A stretch of DNA of 44,678 nt, from assembly GCA_013299055.1 (NCBI GenBank), contig JAAFKB010000024.1, positions 1 to 44,678 of the forward strand, in the 5' to 3' direction. The notes below the pieces were generated by a model. The model was not told where the DNA came from and searched no databases. It was given only the letters and a program-made list of their open reading frames with translations. Position numbers and translations under genes: made by a program. The DNA comes from Sphaerotilus sp. (GTDB lineage: Bacteria > Pseudomonadota > Gammaproteobacteria > Burkholderiales > Burkholderiaceae_C). Every line of letters begins with the position of its first letter. Position 1 is the stretch's first letter. This document shows, in pieces, positions 1 to 7,679 of this stretch.

Positions 1-48
1 GTCAAGTGATGCCATGGAGCGGCTTGTTCATTACAATCCGCTCCCCGT

Positions 49-124
49 GCCGGCTTAGCTCAGTTGGTAGAGCAACGGTCTTGTAAACCGTAGGTCATCC
101 GTTCGATTCGGATAGTCGGCACCA
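49..124 (+). tRNA. tRNA-Thr (anticodon UGU)
   Basis: A 76-nt cloverleaf with an encoded CCA end. The 7-bp acceptor stem pairs 49-55 with 114-120 with one G-U pair. The anticodon loop 80-86 reads CTTGTAA with anticodon TGT at 82-84, which reads the Thr codon ACA. The T-arm carries GTTCGATTC. The 3' half from base 101 is duplicated about 10 kb downstream, so this gene is the integration target of the adjacent element. The functional 3' end now in place was supplied by the element. A -10-like TACAAT lies at 32-37. Confidence 0.96.
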
Positions 125-126
125 CA
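101..126 (+). other. attL: integration site in the tRNA-Thr 3' end
   Basis: The sequence GTTCGATTCGGATAGTCG (101-118) followed by GCACCACA recurs at 10,100-10,124, where a single G is missing. The two copies match over 25 of 26 positions, and the similarity stops sharply on both sides (C versus A before, T versus G after). The copy lies in the T-arm, acceptor stem and CCA of tRNA-Thr, the usual target of P4-type tyrosine integrases. Confidence 0.9.
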
Positions 127-157
127 TCAGGCCACGAGAGGCCACGACAGACAAGAA

Positions 158-191
158 AAGCCCTTGAGAATCAACGCTCAGGGGCTTTTTT
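158..191 (+). terminator. Rho-independent terminator after tRNA-Thr
   Basis: An 11-bp stem (158-168 with 177-187, one G-U pair), an 8-nt loop and a run of six or seven T. It lies inside the element just past attL and would stop transcripts of the tRNA from entering the integrase region. Confidence 0.85.
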
Positions 192-223
192 CATGCCCGA
201 ATGACCACGGGTGACCACGGTTG

Positions 224-299
224 AACCTGCCCCCTCGTGGGGGCAACAATGGGGGCAGGTCCAGAATCTGCCCCCACCAACCGGAAAACCTGCCCCCAC
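224..299. repeat. Left arm-type integrase sites overlapping the int start
   Basis: Five copies of a CTGCCCCC-type motif. Rightward copies lie at 224-234 (AACCTGCCCCC), 267-277 and 287-299 (AACCTGCCCCCAC); reverse copies lie at 239-247 and 251-261. The last copy ends directly at the likely integrase start codon at 300. Two inverse copies occur at the other end of the element (10,025-10,049). Repeated short motifs at both ends of an integrating element are typical of integrase arm-binding sites. Their overlap with the int promoter region suggests autoregulation. Tandem TGACCACGG (202-210, 212-220) and GGCCACGA (130-137, 140-147) repeats lie between these and attL. Confidence 0.7.
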
Positions 300-1586
300 A
301 TGGCTACAACCAACACCCTGAGCGATGCCGCCATCCGCAAGGCGAAGCCCGGCGAGAAGCCCCGAAAGCTGTCGGACGGTGGAGGGCTTTACCTGGAACT
401 GCAGCCGAACGGGGGCAAGTGGTGGCGCCTGAAGTACCGTTTCGAGGGCAAGGAGAAGCGCATCGGGCTGGGCACATACCCCGAGGTGTCGCTGGCCGAT
501 GCCCGCAAGCGTCGAGACGAGGCCCGCGCACTGGTGGCGGCTGGCGCCGACCCGAGCGAGGCCCGCAAGGCTGGCAAGGCCGAACACCAGCGCCAGCAGC
601 ACGCCGAAGCCCTGGCCGCTGCAGGCGAGCCGCTGCCGGGCACTTTCGAGGCTGTGGCGCGAGAGTTCCACGCCGGCAAGGCTGAGGGCTGGTCAGCGTC
701 CTACGCCGGCAAGTGGTTGACCTACTGCACCCGCGACCTGTTCCCCAGGCTGGGGCACCTGCTGCTGTCCGACATCACCGCGCCGAAGCTGCTGGAGGTG
801 CTGCGCCTGGTCGAAGCGCGAGGCACCCGCGTGTCAGCGCACGACCTGCGGCAGTACGCCGGGCAGGTGTTCCGCTACGGCATCCAGACCGGGCATTGCG
901 AGCGCAACCCCGCCGCCGACCTGGCCGGCGCCCTGAAGCCTGCCCAGGTGCGCCACATGGCCGCGGTGCTGGAGCCGGTGCAGGTGGGCGCACTGCTGCG
1001 CAACATCGGCGAGTACGCCGGGCATCCCGTGACCCGTGCCGCGCTGGCGCTGTCGGCGCTGCTGTTCCAGCGTCCGGGCAACGTGCGGGCGATGGAGTGG
1101 AGCGAGATCGACCCCGACGCCGCGCTGTGGACGATCCCCGCCGCGAAGATGAAGCGCACGGTTCACGGCAAGGTCAACGGCCGCCCGCACCTGGTGCCGC
1201 TGGCCGCCCAGGCGCTGCAGGTGCTGGAAGAGCTGCGACCGCTGACGGGCCGCGGCCGGTTCGTGTTCCCGTCCCTCATGGGTGGCGGCGAGTGCATGAG
1301 CGAGAACACGATCAGGGCCGCGCTGCGCCGCATGGGGTACACGAACGAAGAGATGACCGCGCATGGCTTCCGAGCGATGGCGCGCACGCTGATCGTGGAG
1401 CGCCTGCCGGGGATCGGTCCTGACGTGATTGAGGCGCAGCTGGCGCACGGCAAGGCCGGGCCGCTGGGCATGGCCTATGACCGCGCGGAGTTCATGGACC
1501 AGCGCCGCCAGATGATGCAGACATGGGCGGACTACCTGGACCGCCTGCGCAATGGGGCGCAGGTGATCCCGTTCAAGGCCGCGTGA
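300..1586 (+). CDS. Tyrosine-type integrase (P4-like)
   Basis: A 428-residue site-specific recombinase that would integrate and excise the element at tRNA-Thr. Residues about 1-95 match the DUF4102 arm-DNA-binding domain (LSDAAIRKAKPGEKPRKLSDGGGL). A central core-binding domain is followed by the catalytic domain. The catalytic set is visible: R258 (QRPGNVRAMEW), H355-x2-R358 (AHGFRAM), H383 (LAHG) and the nucleophile Y393 (AYDRAEF), followed by the family-typical MMQTWADYLD. I chose the ATG at 300 because family members start close to this LSD motif. An in-frame GTG at 237 would add 21 residues that run through the arm repeats. The gene lies directly inside attL, as expected. Confidence 0.96.
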   Translation: MATTNTLSDAAIRKAKPGEKPRKLSDGGGLYLELQPNGGKWWRLKYRFEGKEKRIGLGTYPEVSLADARKRRDEARALVAAGADPSEARKAGKAEHQRQQHAEALAAAGEPLPGTFEAVAREFHAGKAEGWSASYAGKWLTYCTRDLFPRLGHLLLSDITAPKLLEVLRLVEARGTRVSAHDLRQYAGQVFRYGIQTGHCERNPAADLAGALKPAQVRHMAAVLEPVQVGALLRNIGEYAGHPVTRAALALSALLFQRPGNVRAMEWSEIDPDAALWTIPAAKMKRTVHGKVNGRPHLVPLAAQALQVLEELRPLTGRGRFVFPSLMGGGECMSENTIRAALRRMGYTNEEMTAHGFRAMARTLIVERLPGIGPDVIEAQLAHGKAGPLGMAYDRAEFMDQRRQMMQTWADYLDRLRNGAQVIPFKAA

Positions 1587-1597
1587 AGGGGGAAGAG

Positions 1598-1834
1598 ATG
1601 CAAGACCGTGAACCTGTCGAGATCGAGGCGTTTGGCCGGCCTGTGCGCCTGCTGAGGTGCTTTCAGGAGTGGGACGACATGGCGCCGACCGATGACCCGC
1701 AGGTGCGCCACTGCCACCAGTGCGCCACCAACGTGCGCCGCGTGGCCGGTGCCGAGGACTTCGAGGCGCCAGAACGCTGCGTGAGCCTGTGCCTGGAAGA
1801 GGTGGTGATTTCCGGGGAACCCCTGTACGGGTAG
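1598..1834 (+). CDS. Small Cys-rich protein, unknown function
   Basis: A 78-residue protein that starts 11 nt after the integrase stop, behind a good ribosome binding site (GGGGGAAGAG). It contains RHCHQCATNV near residue 40 and two further cysteines (ERCVSLCLEE) near residue 65, which together could form a small zinc site. I do not recognise the family. The tight spacing to int suggests co-transcription, so a role in integration or excision control is possible but unproven. Confidence 0.6.
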   Translation: MQDREPVEIEAFGRPVRLLRCFQEWDDMAPTDDPQVRHCHQCATNVRRVAGAEDFEAPERCVSLCLEEVVISGEPLYG

Positions 1835-1908
1835 GCGCCCCACCTGGTCGGCGAGGCACATTGCTTTTTTCGGGATCGTCCGGGAAACGGGCGTTCTAGC
1901 GGACGACT

Positions 1909-1927
1909 GGCCGGCACTCTGCCGGCC
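1909..1927 (+). promoter_or_regulatory. Perfect hairpin abutting the alpA-like start codon
   Basis: GGCCGGCACTCTGCCGGCC forms an 8-bp perfect stem with a 3-nt loop, and its last base touches the ATG at 1928. No Shine-Dalgarno sequence is visible there. It could be an operator or an RNA hairpin that controls start-codon access. Confidence 0.55.
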
Positions 1928-2212
1928 ATGAACACCGCAACCCCCCAAATCACCCCGATTGCCCTGCTTCGCAAGCCTGCCCCGGCTCGCATGACGGCCA
2001 CCCGTGTTTCGCCTGAACTCGCCGACCTTCAGCGCCTGTCCGTCCGGGACGTGGCCGCCCTGATCGGCCGCGGCGAGCAGTCGATACGCGACATGGTGAA
2101 GGCCGGCAAGTTCCCGCCCGCCGACCACCGAGACGGCCCGAAGTGCGTTCGCTGGTCTGCCGGCACGGTGCGCCGCTGGCTCGAATCGACCAGCACCACC
2201 GCCGCGAAGTAA
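1928..2212 (+). CDS. AlpA/excisionase-like helix-turn-helix regulator
   Basis: A 94-residue protein with a MerR/AlpA-type DNA-binding core at about residues 35-85: LSVRDVAALIGRGEQSIRDMVKAGKFPP, then VRWSAGTVRRWLE. This is the layout of AlpA-family proteins, which in P4-like elements and cryptic prophages act as transcriptional activators of int or as excision factors. The first 20 or so residues are outside the core. A second ATG at 1991 would give a 73-residue protein of more usual AlpA length. Neither start has a clear ribosome binding site, and the hairpin at 1909-1927 touches the first one. It probably switches the element between integrated and excised states. Confidence 0.85.
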   Translation: MNTATPQITPIALLRKPAPARMTATRVSPELADLQRLSVRDVAALIGRGEQSIRDMVKAGKFPPADHRDGPKCVRWSAGTVRRWLESTSTTAAK

Positions 2213-2222
2213 GGGGCAGGCC

Positions 2223-2606
2223 ATGCAGACCGACCCCAGAAACGACGAAGGGACGAGCGTTCGCACCGCTCGCCCCCCCATGCAGACCGGTGCAGATGCT
2301 ACGGCAGGCGACCAGCGCCAGCAACTGCCCGCCATCCTCACACCTCGCGCCCGGCGCATCCTGCTGGCGCTGCTGGTGAGCGACCGCACCCGCGAAGAGA
2401 TCGACCGCGCTGCAGGTGCATCGAACGGGCCGGATGAGGTGCTGCGCATCCGCCAGCGGTTCGGCCTGGCCATCCCATGCACCCGCAAGGGATCGAAGGA
2501 CCGGGACGGCCAAAAGGTCGAGATCGGCGTTTACCGCCTGACCGAGGAAGACCGCACGAAAGCCCGCCGCGTGCTGGGGTCGAGTGCGATTCAGGGAGTG
2601 CAGTGA
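2223..2606 (+). CDS. Winged-helix-like small phage protein
   Basis: A 127-residue protein just after the AlpA-like gene, in the same direction. The segment from about residue 42 to 115 (ARRILLALLVSDRTREEIDR, then a loop and a VYRLTEEDR strand) has the shape of a winged helix-turn-helix, as in small phage-encoded DNA-binding proteins. The first 40 residues look disordered, so a later start at ATG 2280 is possible. Its stop overlaps an ATG at 2606 in TGATG style. The function is inferred only from fold-like pattern and context. Confidence 0.6.
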   Translation: MQTDPRNDEGTSVRTARPPMQTGADATAGDQRQQLPAILTPRARRILLALLVSDRTREEIDRAAGASNGPDEVLRIRQRFGLAIPCTRKGSKDRDGQKVEIGVYRLTEEDRTKARRVLGSSAIQGVQ

Positions 2607-2647
2607 TGGACACGTATTGCCACGACATGCCCCGTAGTGCAAACTGT

Positions 2648-2806
2648 GTGCAGGTGCTTGAAAACACCTCACACAACGCGGATAGCCGCCCCGACAGCGC
2701 GGCTTTGTCACGCCCGGATTCCGTCAAGGTTTCGGGGGTGCAGGTGGGCCATTGCGCGAGCGTGGCCGCTCAACGTTGTGTGAGTTTTCAACACCTGCAC
2801 CCCCAC
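2648..2806. repeat. Long imperfect inverted repeat, candidate cis-acting site
   Basis: The 30 bases at 2648-2677 (starting GTGCAGGTG, ending CACACAAC) match the reverse complement of 2775-2800, with one 3-nt and one 1-nt gap in the right copy. A second inverted pair, GGGGGTGCAGGTG at 2734-2746 and its complement at 2792-2804, shares the right arm. The stretch 2607-2866 otherwise lacks a convincing gene; an open frame from ATG 2606 runs through it into the next gene but has unnatural composition. It may be an operator region, a second replication site like the P4 crr, or a structured RNA. Confidence 0.55.
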
Positions 2807-2866
2807 CCGCTGCCGCTTGAAAACGGTGCGAGTGGTCCTCAGAAGCTCACAACGGAGCACGAGACC

Positions 2867-3025
2867 ATGAAAACGACTTCCAAGGCTGGAAGCATCGGCG
2901 CCTATGCGCCCGCCTACCTGCGCCGCTTGGCGCTGTCCCTGGCCAGCAAGGCGACCCGCCGCGAGGCACTGCGCGCCAAGGCTTTCGAGCTGATCGCCGC
3001 CGACCGGATCGGGGGTGCGCGATGA
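2867..3025 (+). CDS. Small basic protein, unknown function
   Basis: A 52-residue protein from an ATG with CGGAG upstream at suitable spacing. It is Ala/Arg-rich and predicted helical from about residue 15 onward (YLRRLALSLASKATRREALRAKAFELI). Its stop overlaps the start of the BRO-N gene (ATGA), which indicates translational coupling. An upstream in-frame ATG at 2606 would make a 139-residue protein, but the added part runs through the inverted repeats and looks non-coding. I do not recognise the family. Confidence 0.5.
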   Translation: MKTTSKAGSIGAYAPAYLRRLALSLASKATRREALRAKAFELIAADRIGGAR

Positions 3026-3582
3026 GCCGCCCCCTGACGTTCCAGACGGTCGAGTTCAAGGTGATCGACCACCACGGCCAGACCTGGCTGACGATGCGCG
3101 ACATCACGGCCGCGCTCTACAGCGGAGCCGAAGGGGGTGACACTTCTGTCACCCCAGATGCTGAACGCGCAGTGCGCCGCGTCTTCGCCCGCCACGCCCA
3201 CGAGTTCACCGCCGACATGACGGCGCTGGTGAAGATGCGTGACCCAGAACACAGAAAAGGTGTTCCGGGTCAGACCCGTACTGTCCGGATCTTCTCCCTG
3301 CGTGGCGCCTACCTGCTGGGGATGCTGGCCCGCACGCCCAAGGCCGAAGCGTTCCGCCGCTGGGTGCTGGATGTGCTGGAAGGCGTCACCCGCGCCCCTG
3401 CCGCCCTGCACGCCCGTCTGATCGAGGCCGAACAGGAGGAAGCGCAGTCGTTCGCCCGTGCCCGTGTTCACTCGCACGGCATGAACCAGCGCCGCAAGGA
3501 GAAGCCGCGGCTGTTGAAGCACATCGAGGCGCTGCGCGAGCTGGTGCAACTGGCGCTCCCGCTGGAAGGCGGTGCAGCATGA
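3022..3582 (+). CDS. BRO-N domain protein (phage antirepressor-like)
   Basis: A 186-residue protein. Residues about 8-125 match the BRO-N/antirepressor N-terminal pattern: VEFKVIDHHGQTWLTMRDIT at the start, and IFSLRGAYLLGMLARTPKAEAFRRWVLDVLE at the end. The C-terminal 60 residues are basic and helical and may bind DNA. Proteins of this type in phages and satellites act as antirepressors or DNA-binding regulators. The start overlaps the preceding stop by 4 nt, and the end overlaps the next start. Which repressor it opposes cannot be seen here; no classical CI-type repressor is encoded in the element. Confidence 0.75.
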   Translation: MSRPLTFQTVEFKVIDHHGQTWLTMRDITAALYSGAEGGDTSVTPDAERAVRRVFARHAHEFTADMTALVKMRDPEHRKGVPGQTRTVRIFSLRGAYLLGMLARTPKAEAFRRWVLDVLEGVTRAPAALHARLIEAEQEEAQSFARARVHSHGMNQRRKEKPRLLKHIEALRELVQLALPLEGGAA

Positions 3583-4079
3583 CCGCCGGCACCAACACGC
3601 CCCGCAGCCGCCGCGAGGCCGAAGCATTGGCCCGCCTGCTGCAACTGCTGGCCGATGGTGTCGCCTTCACAGAAGCCGTCTGGATGGCCAGCGAACGCGG
3701 CATGGACCTGGACACCGCCCGCCTGGTTGAGCTGCACGACACGCACACCCGCACCGCTGCGCCCGCGGCCACCCCGACCGCCGGCGCCAGCCACACGCCC
3801 GGCCCGTGGCGCCATGACCGCCGCGACATCCTCACCCCGTCCGGGCACTGTCTCGCTGAGGTGAACAGCGGCGTGTGCGCCACGCTGGCCGAAGCGGATG
3901 TGACCGGCCGCCTGATCGCCTCGGCACCTGAACTGCTGCGCGTGGCCCGGCTGGCGCTGGAAGAGATGGAATGGCTTGGCCAACTCTCTTCCGTGCCTCT
4001 GCGCGCCGACCTGCGCCGCGTCATCGCCGCCGCCACCAGCGCCAGCGACACCACCACCACCGAACACCCCGGAGCCTGA
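3579..4079 (+). CDS. Phage-type protein with HTPGPW motif, unknown function
   Basis: A 166-residue protein coupled to the BRO-N gene by an ATGA overlap. The middle (about residues 70-120) carries the pattern SHTPGPW, then GHCLAEV, then DVTGRLIASAPELL, which recurs in many uncharacterised proteins of phages and prophages. The N-terminal 45 residues are helical, followed by an Ala/Thr/Pro linker, and the tail is Thr-rich. No enzymatic motif is visible and no function is known to me. Confidence 0.7.
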   Translation: MTAGTNTPRSRREAEALARLLQLLADGVAFTEAVWMASERGMDLDTARLVELHDTHTRTAAPAATPTAGASHTPGPWRHDRRDILTPSGHCLAEVNSGVCATLAEADVTGRLIASAPELLRVARLALEEMEWLGQLSSVPLRADLRRVIAAATSASDTTTTEHPGA

Positions 4080-4080
4080 C

Positions 4081-4485
4081 ATGGTCACCAAGAACACCAC
4101 CGGGAAGCCCCCGGTTCAAGCCGCTGCATTGCCCAATGCCGACCTTCTGCGCTCGATTGCCCACCTTGCGGGCGAACTGGACACCCTTCACGGCCGCATG
4201 AAGCACGACGTTTCCCCGCTGCTGCGTGCGATGGAGAACCTGGCCAACTGCCACCGCGTGCTGTCCGGTATCGAGCAAGCCGCCAACCGTGACAAGGGGT
4301 TCGGCGAGCGGATCGCCGAAGCGGTCCAAGACTGGCACGACCCGACGTGTGAAAACCCGCTTGAGCTGGTGGGCGACCTGGCACGGGTTGCCGTGAACGT
4401 CTTCACCGACCGCCAGACCGAGGCCGAAGCACTGGTGAGCCGTGCCTATGCACTGGCGAACCAGACAGGAGGGGCCGCAGCATGA
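4081..4485 (+). CDS. Hypothetical element protein
   Basis: A 134-residue, mostly helical protein that starts 2 nt after the preceding stop (ATG 4081, CGGAG upstream) and ends in an ATGA overlap with the next gene. The stretch from ADLLRSIAHLAGELDTLHGRM to about residue 65 resembles a coiled segment. I do not recognise the family. Its position within the tightly packed early operon suggests a regulatory or replication accessory role. Confidence 0.6.
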   Translation: MVTKNTTGKPPVQAAALPNADLLRSIAHLAGELDTLHGRMKHDVSPLLRAMENLANCHRVLSGIEQAANRDKGFGERIAEAVQDWHDPTCENPLELVGDLARVAVNVFTDRQTEAEALVSRAYALANQTGGAAA

Positions 4486-4841
4486 CCGCACCCACCACCA
4501 AGCCGGCGCACCTGTTCAAGCCCTTCTCGTGGTTCTCGTGGACTGACCGCACACCCACGCCCGGAATCATCCCGGTGCCGTCGCATCGCGTGCTATCCAC
4601 TGCATCCACCATCCGCGACCTGACCAACGGTATCGAGCTGGTGCTTGAGATGATCGAGCGCGACATGATCGACGGCCACGAAGAGGAAGACGCGCCGCCC
4701 CCACTGCTGAGCAACGGCCACCGGGACACGTTGATGCGCATGGCAATCACCGCCGCCAAGATCGCCGCACGCGAGGCCGAAACGCTGACCGACTGGGTTA
4801 TCGAGACCGGCGAGCGACAGGCCAAAGGGGGCACGCGATGA
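4482..4841 (+). CDS. Hypothetical element protein
   Basis: A 119-residue protein translationally coupled on both sides (ATGA at 4482 and at the primase start 4838). It has a hydrophobic-aromatic N-terminus (HLFKPFSWFSW) without a clear membrane span, then an acidic helical middle (ELVLEMIERDMIDGHEEED) and an Ala-rich helix. I do not recognise the family. Being directly coupled to the primase gene, it may assist replication, but this is inference. Confidence 0.6.
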   Translation: MTAPTTKPAHLFKPFSWFSWTDRTPTPGIIPVPSHRVLSTASTIRDLTNGIELVLEMIERDMIDGHEEEDAPPPLLSNGHRDTLMRMAITAAKIAAREAETLTDWVIETGERQAKGGTR

Positions 4842-5824
4842 ACGGCCTTCATGACTTCCTGGCCGCCGTGCGCGCCGAGCTGGGGCACGCCCCCGACGCC
4901 GACCGCGTGCAGCCCGGCGAGTTCGTCCGCTTCTCCACCAACGGCAAGCCGGGCAACCGGGACGGCTGGCTGAAGTGGTTCGCCGATGGGCACGGGGGCT
5001 GCTACGGCTGCAAGCGCCAGCAGTTCAGCGCATCGTGGCAGACCGGACGGCACGGCTACCTGAGTCCGGCTGATCGGCTGCAGCGTGTCCGCGAGCGTGC
5101 CGAGGCATCCGCCCGCAGTGCTGAGAAGCAGCGTCAGCAGTGGGCGGAGAACGCCCGGTGCAATGCCCGGATGTGGGACGCCTGCCGGGTTCTTGGTCCC
5201 GACGATGTGGCGTGCCGCTATCTGCGCCGCCGACTGCGTGCGCTGCCCGATGTGCTGCCCGAGGCGCTGCGCTTTCACCCGAGCCTGAGCTACTGGCACG
5301 ACGGCCAGCGCATCGGCACCTTCCCTGCGCTGGTGGCCGCCATCACCAGCCCGTCAGGTGAGCTGCTGGCGCTGCACCGCACCTACCTGGACCCGTCAGG
5401 CAACAAGGCCACCTTGCCCGATGGCGCACCCACCAAGAAGCTGTCTGCAGCATCCGGGCCGATCATGGGCGGCTTCATCCGACTTGCCACGCCGACCGAT
5501 GCCGGGCTGATCGGCGTTGCTGAGGGCGTAGAAACGGCTATGGCCGCATCGCTGGCCGGACGGCTGCCCGTGGTGGCCGCCTACTCTGCGGGGGCGCTGG
5601 CCGCGTGGCAGTGGCCGCCAGAGGCCCGACACATCGCCATCTGTGGCGACAACGACCCGGCCGGACTGGAAGCCGTCGACAGCCTGGCTGAACGTGCCCT
5701 GTCTGCTGGCCTGCGCGTGCATCGCGCCATCCCTTCGCAACCTGGAATGGACTGGTGCGACGTGTGGGCGAGCCGTGACGAATGCCCCGACGCCCTGACC
5801 ACGGAGGGCACCGCCCATGCTTGA
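4838..5824 (+). CDS. Toprim-domain primase-like protein
   Basis: A 328-residue protein of the phage/plasmid Toprim family. The Toprim catalytic motifs are AEGVETAMAA (Glu229) and ICGDNDPAG (Asp271, Asp273). The part before the Toprim fold has the family-typical order: LRRRL, FHP, ALVAAI.SPSGELLALHRTYLD and KLSAASG. Residues 50-60 (GHGGCYGCKR) hold two cysteines, a reduced version of the zinc region of DnaG-like primases. It would synthesise primers for element replication. It is coupled to the downstream DUF927 gene by an 8-nt overlap, and the two together correspond in role to the single alpha primase-helicase of P4. Confidence 0.9.
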   Translation: MNGLHDFLAAVRAELGHAPDADRVQPGEFVRFSTNGKPGNRDGWLKWFADGHGGCYGCKRQQFSASWQTGRHGYLSPADRLQRVRERAEASARSAEKQRQQWAENARCNARMWDACRVLGPDDVACRYLRRRLRALPDVLPEALRFHPSLSYWHDGQRIGTFPALVAAITSPSGELLALHRTYLDPSGNKATLPDGAPTKKLSAASGPIMGGFIRLATPTDAGLIGVAEGVETAMAASLAGRLPVVAAYSAGALAAWQWPPEARHIAICGDNDPAGLEAVDSLAERALSAGLRVHRAIPSQPGMDWCDVWASRDECPDALTTEGTAHA

Positions 5825-7679
5825 GAACCACGACAACGCCGACGACCTGAACCGACTTTCCGGCATCGCTGCAGGTGACGGCGTGGAGGTACTGGACGCA
5901 CCCGCGCCGACAACCAGCGCCAGCAGCAAGACCCGCCGCAAGCCTGACGCCCGCCCGCCGCAGTCCCGCCACGATGGCGGATCTTTCGAGCTGATCGAGC
6001 ACGCGAAGGCCGGCGAGTCGGCGGGCGTGTACTTCACCGGCTTCGATCAGGAGGGCAACGCCAAGGCGCCGCTGTGGGTGTGCGCGCCGCTGCACATCAT
6101 CGCCAAGACGCGCGGCACCAAGTCGGCGGATTGGGGCCGCCTGCTGGAGTGGCGCGACCCCGACGGCCGCCCGCACCGCTGGGCAGTCCCCGCTGAGCTG
6201 CTGGCCGGCGACGGCCTGGAAGTGCGCCGCGAGCTGATGAGGCTAGGGCTTGAGGTAGCCCCGTCGAAGCGTGCCCGCGACCTGCTGAGCACGTACATGC
6301 AGGTCTGGCCCGTGACCGAGCGAGCGCGCTGCGTGGAGCGGCTGGGCTGGCATGGTGCCGTCTACGTGCTGCCCGATGAGGCCATCGGAGCCGAAGCCGA
6401 AGCCGTGGTGTTCCAGTCGTCCGCCGCCGTAGAGCCTGCCTACGCCCAGGCCGGCACCGCTGCGCACTGGCGCGAGGGCGTGGCCGCGCTGTCGGCGGGC
6501 AACAGTCGAATGGTGTTCGCCATCGCCTGCGCCTTCGCGCCCGCCCTGGCTGCACTGGTCGGCGAAGACTCGGGAGGCTTCCACCTGCGAGGCAAGAGCA
6601 GTTCCGGCAAGTCCACCGCGCTGGCGCTGGCCGCTTCGGTCTGGGGCAACCCGGCGAGCTTTACCCGGCTGTGGCGCACGACCACGAACGGCTTGGAAGG
6701 ACTGGCCGCCGTTCACAGTGACTGCGTGCTGATCCTGGACGAGCTGAGCCAGATGGACCCGAGGGAGGCAGGGGACGCCGCTTACCTGCTGGCGAACGGG
6801 CAAGGCAAGACCCGGGCAAGCCGGGCCGGCATGGCGCGACAGCCTGCCCGCTGGCGGCTGCTGTTCCTGTCGGCCGGGGAGGAATCCCTGTCGGCCATGA
6901 TGGGCCGGGCCGGCAAGCGGTCCAACGCCGGGCAGGAGGTGCGCCTGGCGGACATCGAGGCCGATGCAGGGGCCGGGCTGGGTGCATTCGAGACGCTGCA
7001 CGGCCACCCGACCGGCGCCGCGTTGTCGCTGGCGCTGAAGGATGCCGCCGCGCAACACCATGGAGCCGTCGGCGTCGATTGGCTGCGCCGCGTGGTGGCG
7101 GATCGCGTCAACCTGGCTGAACAGGCTGGTGAGCTGGTGCGCGAGTTCGTCGCCGAACACACCCGGCCGGACTCCCCCGGTCAGGTGCTGCGCGTGGCGC
7201 GTCGATTCGGGCTGGTGGCTGCTGCTGGCGAGCTGTCCGGCGAGCTGACGGGCTGGAAGGGGGGCGAGTCCTTCGAGGCGGTCGGCAAGTGCTTCACGGC
7301 CTGGCTGGAGGGCTTCGGGGGCGACAGCAGCCGTGAAGACCGTTCCCTTCTCGCTCAGGTGCGTGCGTTCTTCGAGATGCACGGCGCGAGCCGCTTCGAG
7401 GACATGGCCGCCACGGTAGAGCAGCGCATCCCGAACCGGGCCGGCTTCTGGCGCGACGGCGAGGACGACGCACGCCAGTTCCTGGTGCTGCCCGAGGTGT
7501 TCAAGCGCGAGGTCTGCCAAGGCTTCGATGCCAAGGCCGCCGCGCAGGTGCTGGTGAAGGCTGGGGTCATCCTGGCCGGCGAGGACGGCAAGACCGCCCG
7601 CAAGGTTCGCTTGCCCGGCATCGGCGCGACCGCCCGCGTCTACGTCTTCACCGGCAACCTGTGGGAGTCCGGCGAGTGA
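5817..7679 (+). CDS. DUF927-domain ATPase (putative replicative helicase)
   Basis: A 620-residue P-loop protein. The DUF927 region spans roughly residues 60-400. Walker A is GKSSSGKST (259-267), and Walker B is VLILDELS with Asp308-Glu309. The motifs LGWHGAVYVLPDEAIG and FQSSAAV upstream are typical of DUF927 proteins that follow Toprim primases in satellites and integrative elements. The C-terminal 150 residues contain a winged-helix-like segment. Family members are thought to act as replicative helicases, loading at the origin. Here the iteron cluster begins within 25 bp of the stop codon, which supports an initiator/helicase role. An alternative is a packaging-type ATPase, but context argues against it. 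Confidence 0.9.
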   Translation: MLENHDNADDLNRLSGIAAGDGVEVLDAPAPTTSASSKTRRKPDARPPQSRHDGGSFELIEHAKAGESAGVYFTGFDQEGNAKAPLWVCAPLHIIAKTRGTKSADWGRLLEWRDPDGRPHRWAVPAELLAGDGLEVRRELMRLGLEVAPSKRARDLLSTYMQVWPVTERARCVERLGWHGAVYVLPDEAIGAEAEAVVFQSSAAVEPAYAQAGTAAHWREGVAALSAGNSRMVFAIACAFAPALAALVGEDSGGFHLRGKSSSGKSTALALAASVWGNPASFTRLWRTTTNGLEGLAAVHSDCVLILDELSQMDPREAGDAAYLLANGQGKTRASRAGMARQPARWRLLFLSAGEESLSAMMGRAGKRSNAGQEVRLADIEADAGAGLGAFETLHGHPTGAALSLALKDAAAQHHGAVGVDWLRRVVADRVNLAEQAGELVREFVAEHTRPDSPGQVLRVARRFGLVAAAGELSGELTGWKGGESFEAVGKCFTAWLEGFGGDSSREDRSLLAQVRAFFEMHGASRFEDMAATVEQRIPNRAGFWRDGEDDARQFLVLPEVFKREVCQGFDAKAAAQVLVKAGVILAGEDGKTARKVRLPGIGATARVYVFTGNLWESGE

